Shown here: piece by piece, positions 14,486 through 21,974 of the stretch
Layout of the letters: each line of letters opens with the position of its first letter
How positions within the stretch are numbered: position 1 is the first letter of the stretch
Assembly (NCBI GenBank): GCA_910579085.1
Contig: CAJTRU010000059.1
Location: 1-23,358 of the forward strand
Direction: 5' to 3'
Length of the DNA stretch: 23,358 nt
Source of the DNA: an uncultured Lachnospiraceae bacterium
GTDB lineage: Bacteria > Bacillota > Clostridia > Lachnospirales > Lachnospiraceae
The notes under the pieces: generated by a model
What the model was told of the DNA's origin: nothing
Database searches by the model: none
The model's input: only the letters and a program-made list of their open reading frames with translations
Position numbers and translations under genes: made by a program

Positions 14486-16348
14486 ATGGAAGACTTTCGT
14501 TTTAAAGTTAATTTAGGAGGCATGATTGAGATTTTATCTGACCATCTCTACAGCAGCCCTGATGTGTACATAAGGGAACTTTTGCAGAACGGGGTTGATG
14601 CAATTAACGCAAGGAAAAACCATGAAAAAGATAACGGGGTTCTGGAAGGTGCAGAAGCTGGCAATGGTTTTATTACCCTTGGTGTAGAAGAAGGTAAAAA
14701 ACTTATTTTTACAGATAACGGGCTTGGGCTTACGGAGGCTGAAATCCACCAGTTCCTTGCTATTATTGGTGAGTCGTCTAAAAGGAATTTAACAGATGGA
14801 AGGATACATACTGATTACATTGGAAGGTTTGGAATAGGGCTTTTATCATGTTTTATGGTATCTGATGAAATAAGGATGTATACCAAATCAAGCAAGGCAG
14901 CAGATGCACATGTGCTTGAATGGAGAGGAAAGCCAGATGGTACATATAATATAATTGACCACGGGACAGGGTGTGAAGAAGCACCTTTCTTTAATGAAAA
15001 CCCTGGAACACAGGTGGTGCTTGCAGCAAAACCTGGCCAGGAAAGCTATTTTACAAAGGAAACAATAAAAAGGCTTGTTATATATTATGGAATGTTGCTT
15101 CCGTTCCCAATTATAATAAAACAGGACGGGGAAGAGGAGCAGATAAATCCTGTATACCTTCCCTGGGAAGGAAGGGAAACAAATAAAAACGAACTTATGC
15201 TTTTTGGAAGCATGATGTTTGCAGAACCTGGAGAGGAAATTATGGGAAACCTGGGGCAGCAGTTTTTTGACTGTGTGCCGTTCCATTCAGAAGAAGGAAA
15301 TGTATCAGGTGTAGCATATATTGTGAAATATGCAGTACAGCCTACAGCAAAGAACGGGCACCGTATTTACCTTAAAAACATGCTGCTTACTGAAAAAGGT
15401 GAAAACCTTATACCAGACTGGGCAGTATTTACAAAATGCATTGTAAATGCAATGGATTTGCGCCCTACTGCATCAAGGGAAGGCTTTTATATTGATTCTG
15501 TACTTTCCAAGGCAAGGGACTCAATTGAAGACAGCCTTATTGGATATATCCAGGACATGGCAGAAACACAGCCAGAATTATTTGACAGGTTTTTCTCTAT
15601 ACACAGGCTTTCGCTTATGTCACTTGCACTTGTGTCACCTAAGCTTTTTCCAATAATTGCAGACCACTGCGAATTTGAAACAACAAGAGGCACATGTACA
15701 GGGTATACTTTAAGGACAAACAATGAGTCATTGATTTATGCACCTACGGAGTCTAAATATAAGCAGCTCTCACAGCTTTTCTTTGCACAGGACAAAATGC
15801 TTATAAATGTTTCATATGTATATTCATATGATATTTTAAAGATGATAGGGGAAGTATATGACATCGGGGTAATGGCAGTAGAGGACTGGAATATTGAAGA
15901 CCTTATGAAAGACCTGTCACCTGATGCACAGGATGATACATTCGGCTTTATAAGGGTTGCTGACCGCGTTTTAAAACAGTATGACTGCCGGGCAGAGATA
16001 AAGAATTTCCCTCCAGCCAACCAGCCTGTATTTTACCTTATTGATGAAAAAGCGTTATTTAAAAGGCATATTGCGGCAGCACGTGCCAGTGCAGATTCAA
16101 TGTTCCACAATATGCTGGATGCATTTGCAGAAGATATTGGTGATGATACAGTGGCAATCCTTTACTTTAACTATGAAAACCCACTTGTTAAAAGGCTTGC
16201 AGCACAGGAAAACGAAGCAGATATAAAGCTTCTTGTAGAAATCCTTTATATACAGGCATTACAGATAGGCGGATTTCCACTGCAACACAATGAACTTGGT
16301 GTTTTAAACAGAAACATCCTGGCACTTATGGACAAAGGAATGGATTAA
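14486..16348 (+). CDS. Divergent Hsp90-family (HtpG-like) ATPase
   Basis: GHKL-type ATPase and chaperone of 620 residues. The N-terminal nucleotide fold is complete: N-box YIRELLQNGVDAI with Glu31, Asn35 and Asp38; DNGLGLT (77-83); GRFGIGLLSCF (113-123); NPGTQVVL near 172. The middle domain has DLRPTASREGF near 327-337, matching the SRE loop of Hsp90. The N-terminal lid region (about 40-70) is short, and the C-terminal third (about 500-620) does not look like the standard HtpG dimerisation domain. It resembles the 'HSP90 family protein' group I recall from actinobacteria, sometimes beside TPR proteins, rather than housekeeping HtpG (recollection). It sits inside the paralog array, 22 bases after copy 2 and 32 bases before copy 3, suggesting these TPR-like proteins are partners or clients. 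Confidence 0.9.
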   Translation: MEDFRFKVNLGGMIEILSDHLYSSPDVYIRELLQNGVDAINARKNHEKDNGVLEGAEAGNGFITLGVEEGKKLIFTDNGLGLTEAEIHQFLAIIGESSKRNLTDGRIHTDYIGRFGIGLLSCFMVSDEIRMYTKSSKAADAHVLEWRGKPDGTYNIIDHGTGCEEAPFFNENPGTQVVLAAKPGQESYFTKETIKRLVIYYGMLLPFPIIIKQDGEEEQINPVYLPWEGRETNKNELMLFGSMMFAEPGEEIMGNLGQQFFDCVPFHSEEGNVSGVAYIVKYAVQPTAKNGHRIYLKNMLLTEKGENLIPDWAVFTKCIVNAMDLRPTASREGFYIDSVLSKARDSIEDSLIGYIQDMAETQPELFDRFFSIHRLSLMSLALVSPKLFPIIADHCEFETTRGTCTGYTLRTNNESLIYAPTESKYKQLSQLFFAQDKMLINVSYVYSYDILKMIGEVYDIGVMAVEDWNIEDLMKDLSPDAQDDTFGFIRVADRVLKQYDCRAEIKNFPPANQPVFYLIDEKALFKRHIAAARASADSMFHNMLDAFAEDIGDDTVAILYFNYENPLVKRLAAQENEADIKLLVEILYIQALQIGGFPLQHNELGVLNRNILALMDKGMD

Positions 16349-16380
16349 AATAATATATGGTTTTAGAGAGGAGTTATGTA

Positions 16381-17496
16381 ATGGAAGTTAATTATAATCC
16401 ACAAAAACTTAAAACTGCCTATGACAGGCTGGGGCATGGAAAAGCAAAGGCGGACGCAATGCGCTATGCAATCCAGCAGGCAGACTTAAATAATGATATT
16501 CCATATATGATTTTTTTCAGGCAGGAATTCTGCAATGAAGCTATTTGGTATGCAGATGAAATTGACGTATATATAGTACTTCCAGAGCTTCTCTCTCTTA
16601 TTGACAGATATCCTGATGCAGAACCTGTACCATACCAATATAATGATATTATAGAGGATGTATTGTATATTTATGGCTCAATGGTTGTAAACAGCAGTGA
16701 TTATTACCAAATTCCACTGGAAGAATGTGAAAAACTTTTTGATGATTACACAGAACGTATGGTGAGGGCTGGACATAGTGCCAGCCTGCCATACCGTTAC
16801 AGGGCTTCATTTTACACAGAAACCGGACATTCTGCAAAGGCAGCAGAATATTTTAATATTTTTAAAAAATGCCGTATAGACCCAGATGCGTGTATAGGAT
16901 GCCTTACTAATTCAGAAATACATTATTATCTGTTTAATAATATGAAAGAACAGGCAGACAAGCTTGCAGCAAAGATTGAAGATGGCACTATAACTTGTAA
17001 AGATGATGAAAATAAATATTTTTCATTGTTAAGGCTGAAAATAAATTATATAGAATATTATATAATGCAAGGGGACTATGAAAATGCAATAGAATGTGCA
17101 GATGTACTAAAACGTAAAAATATGCAGAAGAAAGAATTTAATACACCAGATTTTGAAATGTGCGCATATGTTTATAGAAACCCTGGACGTGGAATGTATC
17201 TTTACAGAAACCACTGGCATGAATGGGAAAAGGAACGTGACCCATATAGTAAATTTATTTCATTGATGTGTGCTGCCTGTTTTTTTAAAGGCATTAAAAA
17301 ACAGAGAAACAAAGATACCGTAAAAATCTGTGCAGACAATAGTTTTCCTATATATAATGGAAGTAATGTTTATAAACTGGACAGCCTTATAGAGTATTAC
17401 TACAATGCCGCAAAAGAAATAGCAGATAAATTTGACAATAGAAATGGTACAAGTAAATTTATAGATGAACTTAATATGTCATTTTCAAATGTTTAA
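16381..17496 (+). CDS. Cys-rich TPR-like family protein, copy 3
   Basis: Family member of 371 residues. I start it at 16381 (MEVNYNPQKL), because AGAGAGGAG lies 7 bases upstream and the start aligns with the other copies; an in-frame ATG at 16357 would add eight residues and destroy that spacing. Landmarks: HGK (19-21), NND (37-39), FRQEFC, YYQIPLEEC, C171-x2-C174, C206, MCAYVYRNPGRG, FDNRNGTSKF. It belongs with copies 4 and 5 (shared RYA--QADLNND and the IEDGT-x-x-C segment) but is the most divergent, with YRNHWHEW in place of YKKHWKDW. It follows the Hsp90-family gene by 32 bases. Confidence 0.85.
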   Translation: MEVNYNPQKLKTAYDRLGHGKAKADAMRYAIQQADLNNDIPYMIFFRQEFCNEAIWYADEIDVYIVLPELLSLIDRYPDAEPVPYQYNDIIEDVLYIYGSMVVNSSDYYQIPLEECEKLFDDYTERMVRAGHSASLPYRYRASFYTETGHSAKAAEYFNIFKKCRIDPDACIGCLTNSEIHYYLFNNMKEQADKLAAKIEDGTITCKDDENKYFSLLRLKINYIEYYIMQGDYENAIECADVLKRKNMQKKEFNTPDFEMCAYVYRNPGRGMYLYRNHWHEWEKERDPYSKFISLMCAACFFKGIKKQRNKDTVKICADNSFPIYNGSNVYKLDSLIEYYYNAAKEIADKFDNRNGTSKFIDELNMSFSNV

Positions 17497-17547
17497 TATA
17501 GTTTTACTATAATTATATTATATTTTTATACACTATAAGAGGTATAG

Positions 17548-17856
17548 CTAACGGGTAATAACATATATAAAACGGAATATCTTGTATTTAATTACAGAAA
17601 GCTTGGACATGGAAAAGCAATGGCAGGTGGACCAGATATTATAAAACCAGTGCTTTGGTTATTATATGAGGCATTGGTTAGTGTATGTTTGGATTTTTAC
17701 CAGGTTTCCCTTGAAAAGGGAGATAAATTTAAACAATGCAGTGGTAAAGAATATTATTATAACGAAGCTTTTTGAATTGCAAAAAGATTTAATGATAGAA
17801 ATGGAACAAATAAATTTACAGACGGACTTAATATGTCATTTTTAAATGCATTATAG
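17548..17856 (+). pseudogene. Internally deleted family copy (decayed)
   Basis: One frame (codons in phase with 17548) keeps three blocks of the family in order. VFNYRKLGHGKAMA is the N-terminus without any ATG. LLYEALVSVCLDFYQVSLEK matches the middle FYQxSxED segment but has lost its Cys. EYYYNEAF, a TGA at 17773, then IAKRFNDRNGTNKFTDGL-NMSFLNAL match the last 40 residues of copy 3. About two thirds of the gene, including the CxxC region, is gone. The end matches copy 3 (LNMSF-N) most closely, so it probably arose by duplication of copy 3. Confidence 0.88.
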
Positions 17857-17932
17857 TAAATATATATAAATATCCAGTTAAGAATATAAAAGTGCAGCAA
17901 ATACTAATATTAATTACAGTGTTTTAGAAAAA

Positions 17933-17946
17933 GTATAATGTTATAC
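17933..17946 (+). promoter_or_regulatory. Palindrome over a -10 element upstream of copy 4
   Basis: GTATAATGTTATAC is a perfect 6-2-6 inverted repeat, and TATAAT at 17934-17939 within it is a perfect -10 hexamer. No good -35 lies 17 bases upstream. A transcript from here would give copy 4 (start 18031) a leader of about 85 bases. This could be a repressor site over a promoter, or chance in AT-rich DNA. GTATAAC-type words also occur before copy 2 (13328-13341). Confidence 0.35.
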
Positions 17947-18030
17947 AGGCTTTAGTTTTTGCTTATCTTAATGAGTACAAAACAGTTATGTAAACCATAA
18001 ATTATAATTATATATGGAGGAAATTGCTTT

Positions 18031-19161
18031 ATGAAGGATAGTACATATAATGCAGATAAGCTTATTAATAATTATATGCGCATGGAACATGGAAAGGCAA
18101 GGACAGCCGCTATGCGCTACGCAATGGAACAGGCTGATTTAAACAATGATTTAGAGTATATGCTTTATTTCAGGATGGAACTTTGTGATGAAACGGAGTG
18201 GTATGGAAACGGGCTGGATAATGTTACAGTTTTTCCAGAACTTCTGGCAATTTTAGATAATAGTCCAGCCAGCAGGAAAATTTATAATATGACAGGTGAT
18301 ATATTGTGGACTTATGAAAGCCTTCTTAGCGTGTGTACAGATTATTACCAGGTTTCACTGGAAGACTGTATAAATTTCCATAATGACTTTAAAAAGCGCT
18401 GGACTGCATATGGCCGGGGATTAAGAGAACCTTACAGGATGCTGTGCGGTTTTTACATTAATGCAGGTTATCCAGAGAAGGCAGGCAAAGCACTGTCAGT
18501 CTTTAAAACAAGCCCTATGGAAAATTATGACTGTACGGGCTGCGCTGCTAATACAGAACTAAAATATTACCTCAAAATAAATGAAAAAGAAAAAGCAGAC
18601 ATGATTGCAATGAAAATCGAAGATGGTACTTTTACATGTGGTAGTAGTTTATCAAATTCTATACCACGTATGAATAAATGTTACCTTAATTATTATTTAC
18701 TGCATGGTGAGTATGAAAAAGCGGCAGAGAAAGCATATATACTGGAACATTACAGAAGCAGTGTTATAGATTATAAATTGTGGGCATCTTTTATGTGTGC
18801 GTATGTTTATACTAATACAGGAAGAGGGCTGCGTATTTATAAAAAGCACTGGAAAGACATTGAAAATGAACAGCGTCCAGGTTATATGTATTGTTCTTTT
18901 AAGGATGCTGCATGTTTTTTTACAGGGCTTAAAAGAGTAAAGGGTGAAAATACGGTAAAACTGCCAATGGACAGCACATTTCCATTGTATAATGAGGAAA
19001 ATATTTATAATATAGACAGCATTGCCAGTTATTACTATAAAAAGGCGGAAGATGTAGCAAAGAAATTTGATAAAAGAAATGGTACAGGCAAATATGCCAG
19101 CGAACTTGAAATATCTCTCCAAAACATACTGGCGGCTGCTATACCAGCAACTGCCATATAA
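18031..19161 (+). CDS. Cys-rich TPR-like family protein, copy 4
   Basis: Family member of 376 residues, closest to copy 5. Landmarks: HGKARTAAMRYA (20-31), NND (38-40), ELC, YYQVSLEDC, C168-x2-C171, C203, SFMCAYVYTNTGRGLRIYKKHW and KFDKRNGTGKY. The stretch around 230 (YYLLHGEYEKAAEKAYILE) is a good TPR-like hairpin. The C-terminus is extended by about ten small residues (ILAAAIPATAI) that the others lack. GGAGG precedes the ATG by about 10 bases. Preceded by the decayed copy and a possible promoter palindrome, so this gene may start a separate transcript. No signal peptide or membrane segment. Confidence 0.85.
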   Translation: MKDSTYNADKLINNYMRMEHGKARTAAMRYAMEQADLNNDLEYMLYFRMELCDETEWYGNGLDNVTVFPELLAILDNSPASRKIYNMTGDILWTYESLLSVCTDYYQVSLEDCINFHNDFKKRWTAYGRGLREPYRMLCGFYINAGYPEKAGKALSVFKTSPMENYDCTGCAANTELKYYLKINEKEKADMIAMKIEDGTFTCGSSLSNSIPRMNKCYLNYYLLHGEYEKAAEKAYILEHYRSSVIDYKLWASFMCAYVYTNTGRGLRIYKKHWKDIENEQRPGYMYCSFKDAACFFTGLKRVKGENTVKLPMDSTFPLYNEENIYNIDSIASYYYKKAEDVAKKFDKRNGTGKYASELEISLQNILAAAIPATAI

Positions 19162-19211
19162 ACAGCTTTTACAGGATATAATACACTTGGGAAGAAAGGC
19201 AGGAATATATA

Positions 19212-20324
19212 ATGGAAACAGGATATAACCCCGAAAAACTTGTATATGGCTACAGGAAGCTTGCGCATGGGAAAGCAAGGGCAAGTGCTATACGTTATGC
19301 CATTAACCAGGCAGACATTAATAATGATATTCCATATATGGTCTTTTTCAGGGAGGAATTATGCTATGAGTCATCATGGTTTGTAGATGAACTGGATGTG
19401 GTTACAGTCTTTCCAGAACTTTTATCACTATCAGACAGATATCCGGATATAAAGTGTACACGTTTCCAGCCAGGCAATAATATACAGGCAGATATACTGG
19501 ATATGTATGGGCATCTGCTTGATGCATGTCTTAGTTTTTACCAGATTTCATTTGAAGACTGTATAAATTTCTATAATGATTATAAAAAGCGCCTGGTTGC
19601 ATCTGGACACAGCCCCAGGGAAGCATATCATACTTTTATGGAATTTTACCTTGAAACAGGGCATATGGAAAATGCCAGGAAATTCCTTAAGAAAACCAAT
19701 GCTATTCCTCCTTCACAGTATGACTGTGTTGCATGTTCTACTGTTACAGAGATAAAATATTATCTTTTAAATAATGAAAAAGAAAAAGCGGACAAGCTTG
19801 CAGAAAAGATTAAAGATGGAACTTTAAGATGTAAAGGCAGTTTATCAGACTCACTGTTGCGGTTAAAACAGCAATACCTTAAATACTATATTTTACATGG
19901 CAATTATGATAAAGCAGCGGAGGAAGCATATATACTGGAACGTTCTGGCAGTGAAGCCAAGGTGCATAACAGATGGGCCTCTTTTATGTGCGCATATGCC
20001 AGCCAGAAACCAGGGCGTGGCCTGCGTATTTATAAAAAACACTGGAAAGACTGGGAAGATGAGAATGACCAGTATGAAAGATATTATGCATTTAAAGATG
20101 CGGCATGTTTTTTCAGGTATATAAAAAAAGATAAAGAAACAATAAAATTTGATGCTGGCAAAATGTTCCCTTTGTATAATGAAAGCTGTGTATACAGTAC
20201 AGAAGAACTGTGTAATTATTATTATAAAGGAGCAGAAGATACCGCAAAGAAATTTGATAAAAGAAATGGCACAGATAAATTTATAAATGAACTTGTATTG
20301 TCATTTGCAAATGCGGGTTTCTAG
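19212..20324 (+). CDS. Cys-rich TPR-like family protein, copy 5
   Basis: Last family member, 370 residues, close to copy 4. Landmarks: HGKARASAIRYA (19-30), INNDIPYM, FREELC, FYQISFEDC, C172-x2-C175, C207, GRGLRIYKKHWKDWED, and KKFDKRNGTDKF. Around residue 215 YYILHGNYDKAAEEAYILER is the clearest TPR-like hairpin of the set. It begins 50 bases after copy 4 and ends 21 bases before a strong bidirectional terminator, so the array ends here. Function unknown, as for the other copies. Confidence 0.85.
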   Translation: METGYNPEKLVYGYRKLAHGKARASAIRYAINQADINNDIPYMVFFREELCYESSWFVDELDVVTVFPELLSLSDRYPDIKCTRFQPGNNIQADILDMYGHLLDACLSFYQISFEDCINFYNDYKKRLVASGHSPREAYHTFMEFYLETGHMENARKFLKKTNAIPPSQYDCVACSTVTEIKYYLLNNEKEKADKLAEKIKDGTLRCKGSLSDSLLRLKQQYLKYYILHGNYDKAAEEAYILERSGSEAKVHNRWASFMCAYASQKPGRGLRIYKKHWKDWEDENDQYERYYAFKDAACFFRYIKKDKETIKFDAGKMFPLYNESCVYSTEELCNYYYKGAEDTAKKFDKRNGTDKFINELVLSFANAGF

Positions 20325-20345
20325 TGTAAAAGGTCCACTGGCACT

Positions 20346-20392
20346 AAAGCCCTGTATTAAATGTTCTTGTATAACATTTAATACAGGGCTTT
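20346..20392. terminator. Bidirectional terminator between convergent genes
   Basis: A 20-bp perfect stem (20346-20365 with 20373-20392) with a 7-base loop, flanked by AAA on one side and TTT on the other. It lies between the end of copy 5 on the + strand and the end of the chemoreceptor-like gene on the - strand, and would serve both. Confidence 0.9.
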
Positions 20393-20416
20393 ATGCATCC
20401 ATTGCTTCTGTAAAAT

Positions 20417-21961
20417 TTAATTTTCCTGTTTTAACAGATGTGTCATTTTATTAACCATTTCATTAATGATATCTGCCTGTGACGCAACTTTTGTTGTATC
20501 ACTTGCGTTACTGTCAGCCATAGCACTGATTGAATTGAACTGTTCATTTTCATTTTTAATACTTCTGGCAATGTCCTGGTTAATAGAAATAGTCTTCTTA
20601 ATTACCTCTGACTGTTTTCCATGGGTTTCACCCATAGTATTAATTGTATCTGAATATGTATTTAATAATGTTGTTATATCCTGCATACTCTGGAATACAT
20701 TTTCAAAGTATTCATTCTGCGTACTAAGTTTAACAAAGTTTTCATTTACTTGTCCTGTAATATCCCTGACATTCTGCTGTACTTTTTCAATAACTGACTG
20801 GACTACCTGCAATGACTCCTGTGTACTGTTTGCAAGATTTCCTACTTCTGTTGCAACAACCGCAAACCCTTTTCCAGCTTCACCAGCTCTTGCCGCTTCA
20901 ATAGAAGCGTTTAATGCCAGTAAGTTTGTGGAATCAGAAATATCATTGATAAGGCCCAGGGTTACACCGATTTCCTGTACAGCCTCCGATAACCTTTGTG
21001 TTATTTCTGTTGTAGCCTTCATTGATTCAGATACTTCTGCATTAATTGTATGTAAACTGCTAAGAAGTTTTTCATTTTTAACAGACTTATCTAATAAATC
21101 CCTTGAAACCTGTTCAACCTTTTCTACATTATCTGTAACAACAGCTTCCCATTTGCTCAGTTCTCCAAGATTTGCCATACTTTCATCTGTCTTAAAACTA
21201 AGCATGTTGTTGCTTTCAACTAACTGTTCACTTGTAGCTGCTAATTCCTCGGCTGAAGCACTTTCATTTTCTGATATCTGTGAAAGTGACAACCCTGCTG
21301 TGCGCAAACTTTCAGATAATGTCTGTACTGTTGAAAGAACACTTGTGATATGTTCATTATTTTTTTCTAATTCATCTTTCTTTACATTTACTAAAAAATG
21401 CGCAACAAAAAATACAAAAATAATCAATCCAGTTAAAGAAAGCGAAAGTGCTACCAGGCACATAATAATATCTGAAAGGAATAATTCATCCTTAACCGGA
21501 AGGAGGTCTGTGCCACGGATAAACCAGCCTGTAAACAGTGATGCCATACAAGCAAGGCCGCTTATTAACAACAGCTTAATATCCAGGAAAAATGCCATCA
21601 AAATAAGGAAGAAGAACAAAAATCCCCAGAATGTCCTGGTTGGAAGCATATATAACAGGTAATTCCACTGGATAACCAATATAACCATTGAAAAAATTTT
21701 ACCAGTCCTTAATTTGCCTTCTTTTAAATATCCGTCTTTATCAAATGATGACCTTATAATAAGTATGGCAATAACAAAAAATGTTGAATCCATTATGCCA
21801 AGACAAATTGTTGCAAGCCATGGCACTGTAGGGTACAGGCCAAATAATTTTTCGGTATTAAACATAACCGTAGCACACATACATGCACTTACTAAAATAA
21901 TAAGCCCCCACTTAAATACTATAGATAAATACACTTCAATAGCTGTTTTTTTCATATTCAT
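20417..21961 (-). CDS. Six-TM chemoreceptor-type signalling protein
   Basis: Methyl-accepting chemotaxis-type protein. From the ATG at 21961 it has 514 residues. Six hydrophobic segments (about 11-34, 47-70, 88-106, 111-127, 128-148, 163-191) fill the N-terminal 190 residues, with no extracellular sensor domain and no obvious HAMP domain. A long coiled coil follows, with the signalling hairpin at about 339-377 (NLLALNASIEAARAGEAGKGFAVVATEVGNLA in parts), which would contact CheA/CheW. The longer in-frame start at 22018 would overlap the upstream gene by 44 bases; AGGAG about 10 bases before 21961 supports the shorter form. That AGGAG overlaps the upstream stop codon, so the two are translationally coupled. 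The ligand is probably lipophilic or membrane-borne (inference). Confidence 0.88.
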   Translation of the reverse strand: MNMKKTAIEVYLSIVFKWGLIILVSACMCATVMFNTEKLFGLYPTVPWLATICLGIMDSTFFVIAILIIRSSFDKDGYLKEGKLRTGKIFSMVILVIQWNYLLYMLPTRTFWGFLFFFLILMAFFLDIKLLLISGLACMASLFTGWFIRGTDLLPVKDELFLSDIIMCLVALSLSLTGLIIFVFFVAHFLVNVKKDELEKNNEHITSVLSTVQTLSESLRTAGLSLSQISENESASAEELAATSEQLVESNNMLSFKTDESMANLGELSKWEAVVTDNVEKVEQVSRDLLDKSVKNEKLLSSLHTINAEVSESMKATTEITQRLSEAVQEIGVTLGLINDISDSTNLLALNASIEAARAGEAGKGFAVVATEVGNLANSTQESLQVVQSVIEKVQQNVRDITGQVNENFVKLSTQNEYFENVFQSMQDITTLLNTYSDTINTMGETHGKQSEVIKKTISINQDIARSIKNENEQFNSISAMADSNASDTTKVASQADIINEMVNKMTHLLKQEN

Positions 21962-21974
21962 AATAACCTGTCTC

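Noticed and set aside
18697..19284. A 195-codon minus-strand frame across copies 4 and 5
   Set aside because: It runs antisense through the end of copy 4 and the start of copy 5. Its hydrophobic, Ile/Phe/Cys-rich content is the mirror of Asn/Lys/Tyr-rich sense codons.
12061..20324. Tandem repeats that could be read as a CRISPR-like or structural DNA repeat array
   Set aside because: The repetition is at gene scale: whole paralogous coding regions of about 1.1 kb, with no short regular repeats or spacers.
20466..21662. A 398-codon open frame on the + strand
   Set aside because: It lies antisense inside the chemoreceptor-type gene, whose minus-strand product has the clear signalling hairpin. 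The antisense product is Ser/Thr/Asn-rich with no recognisable domain or ribosome site.
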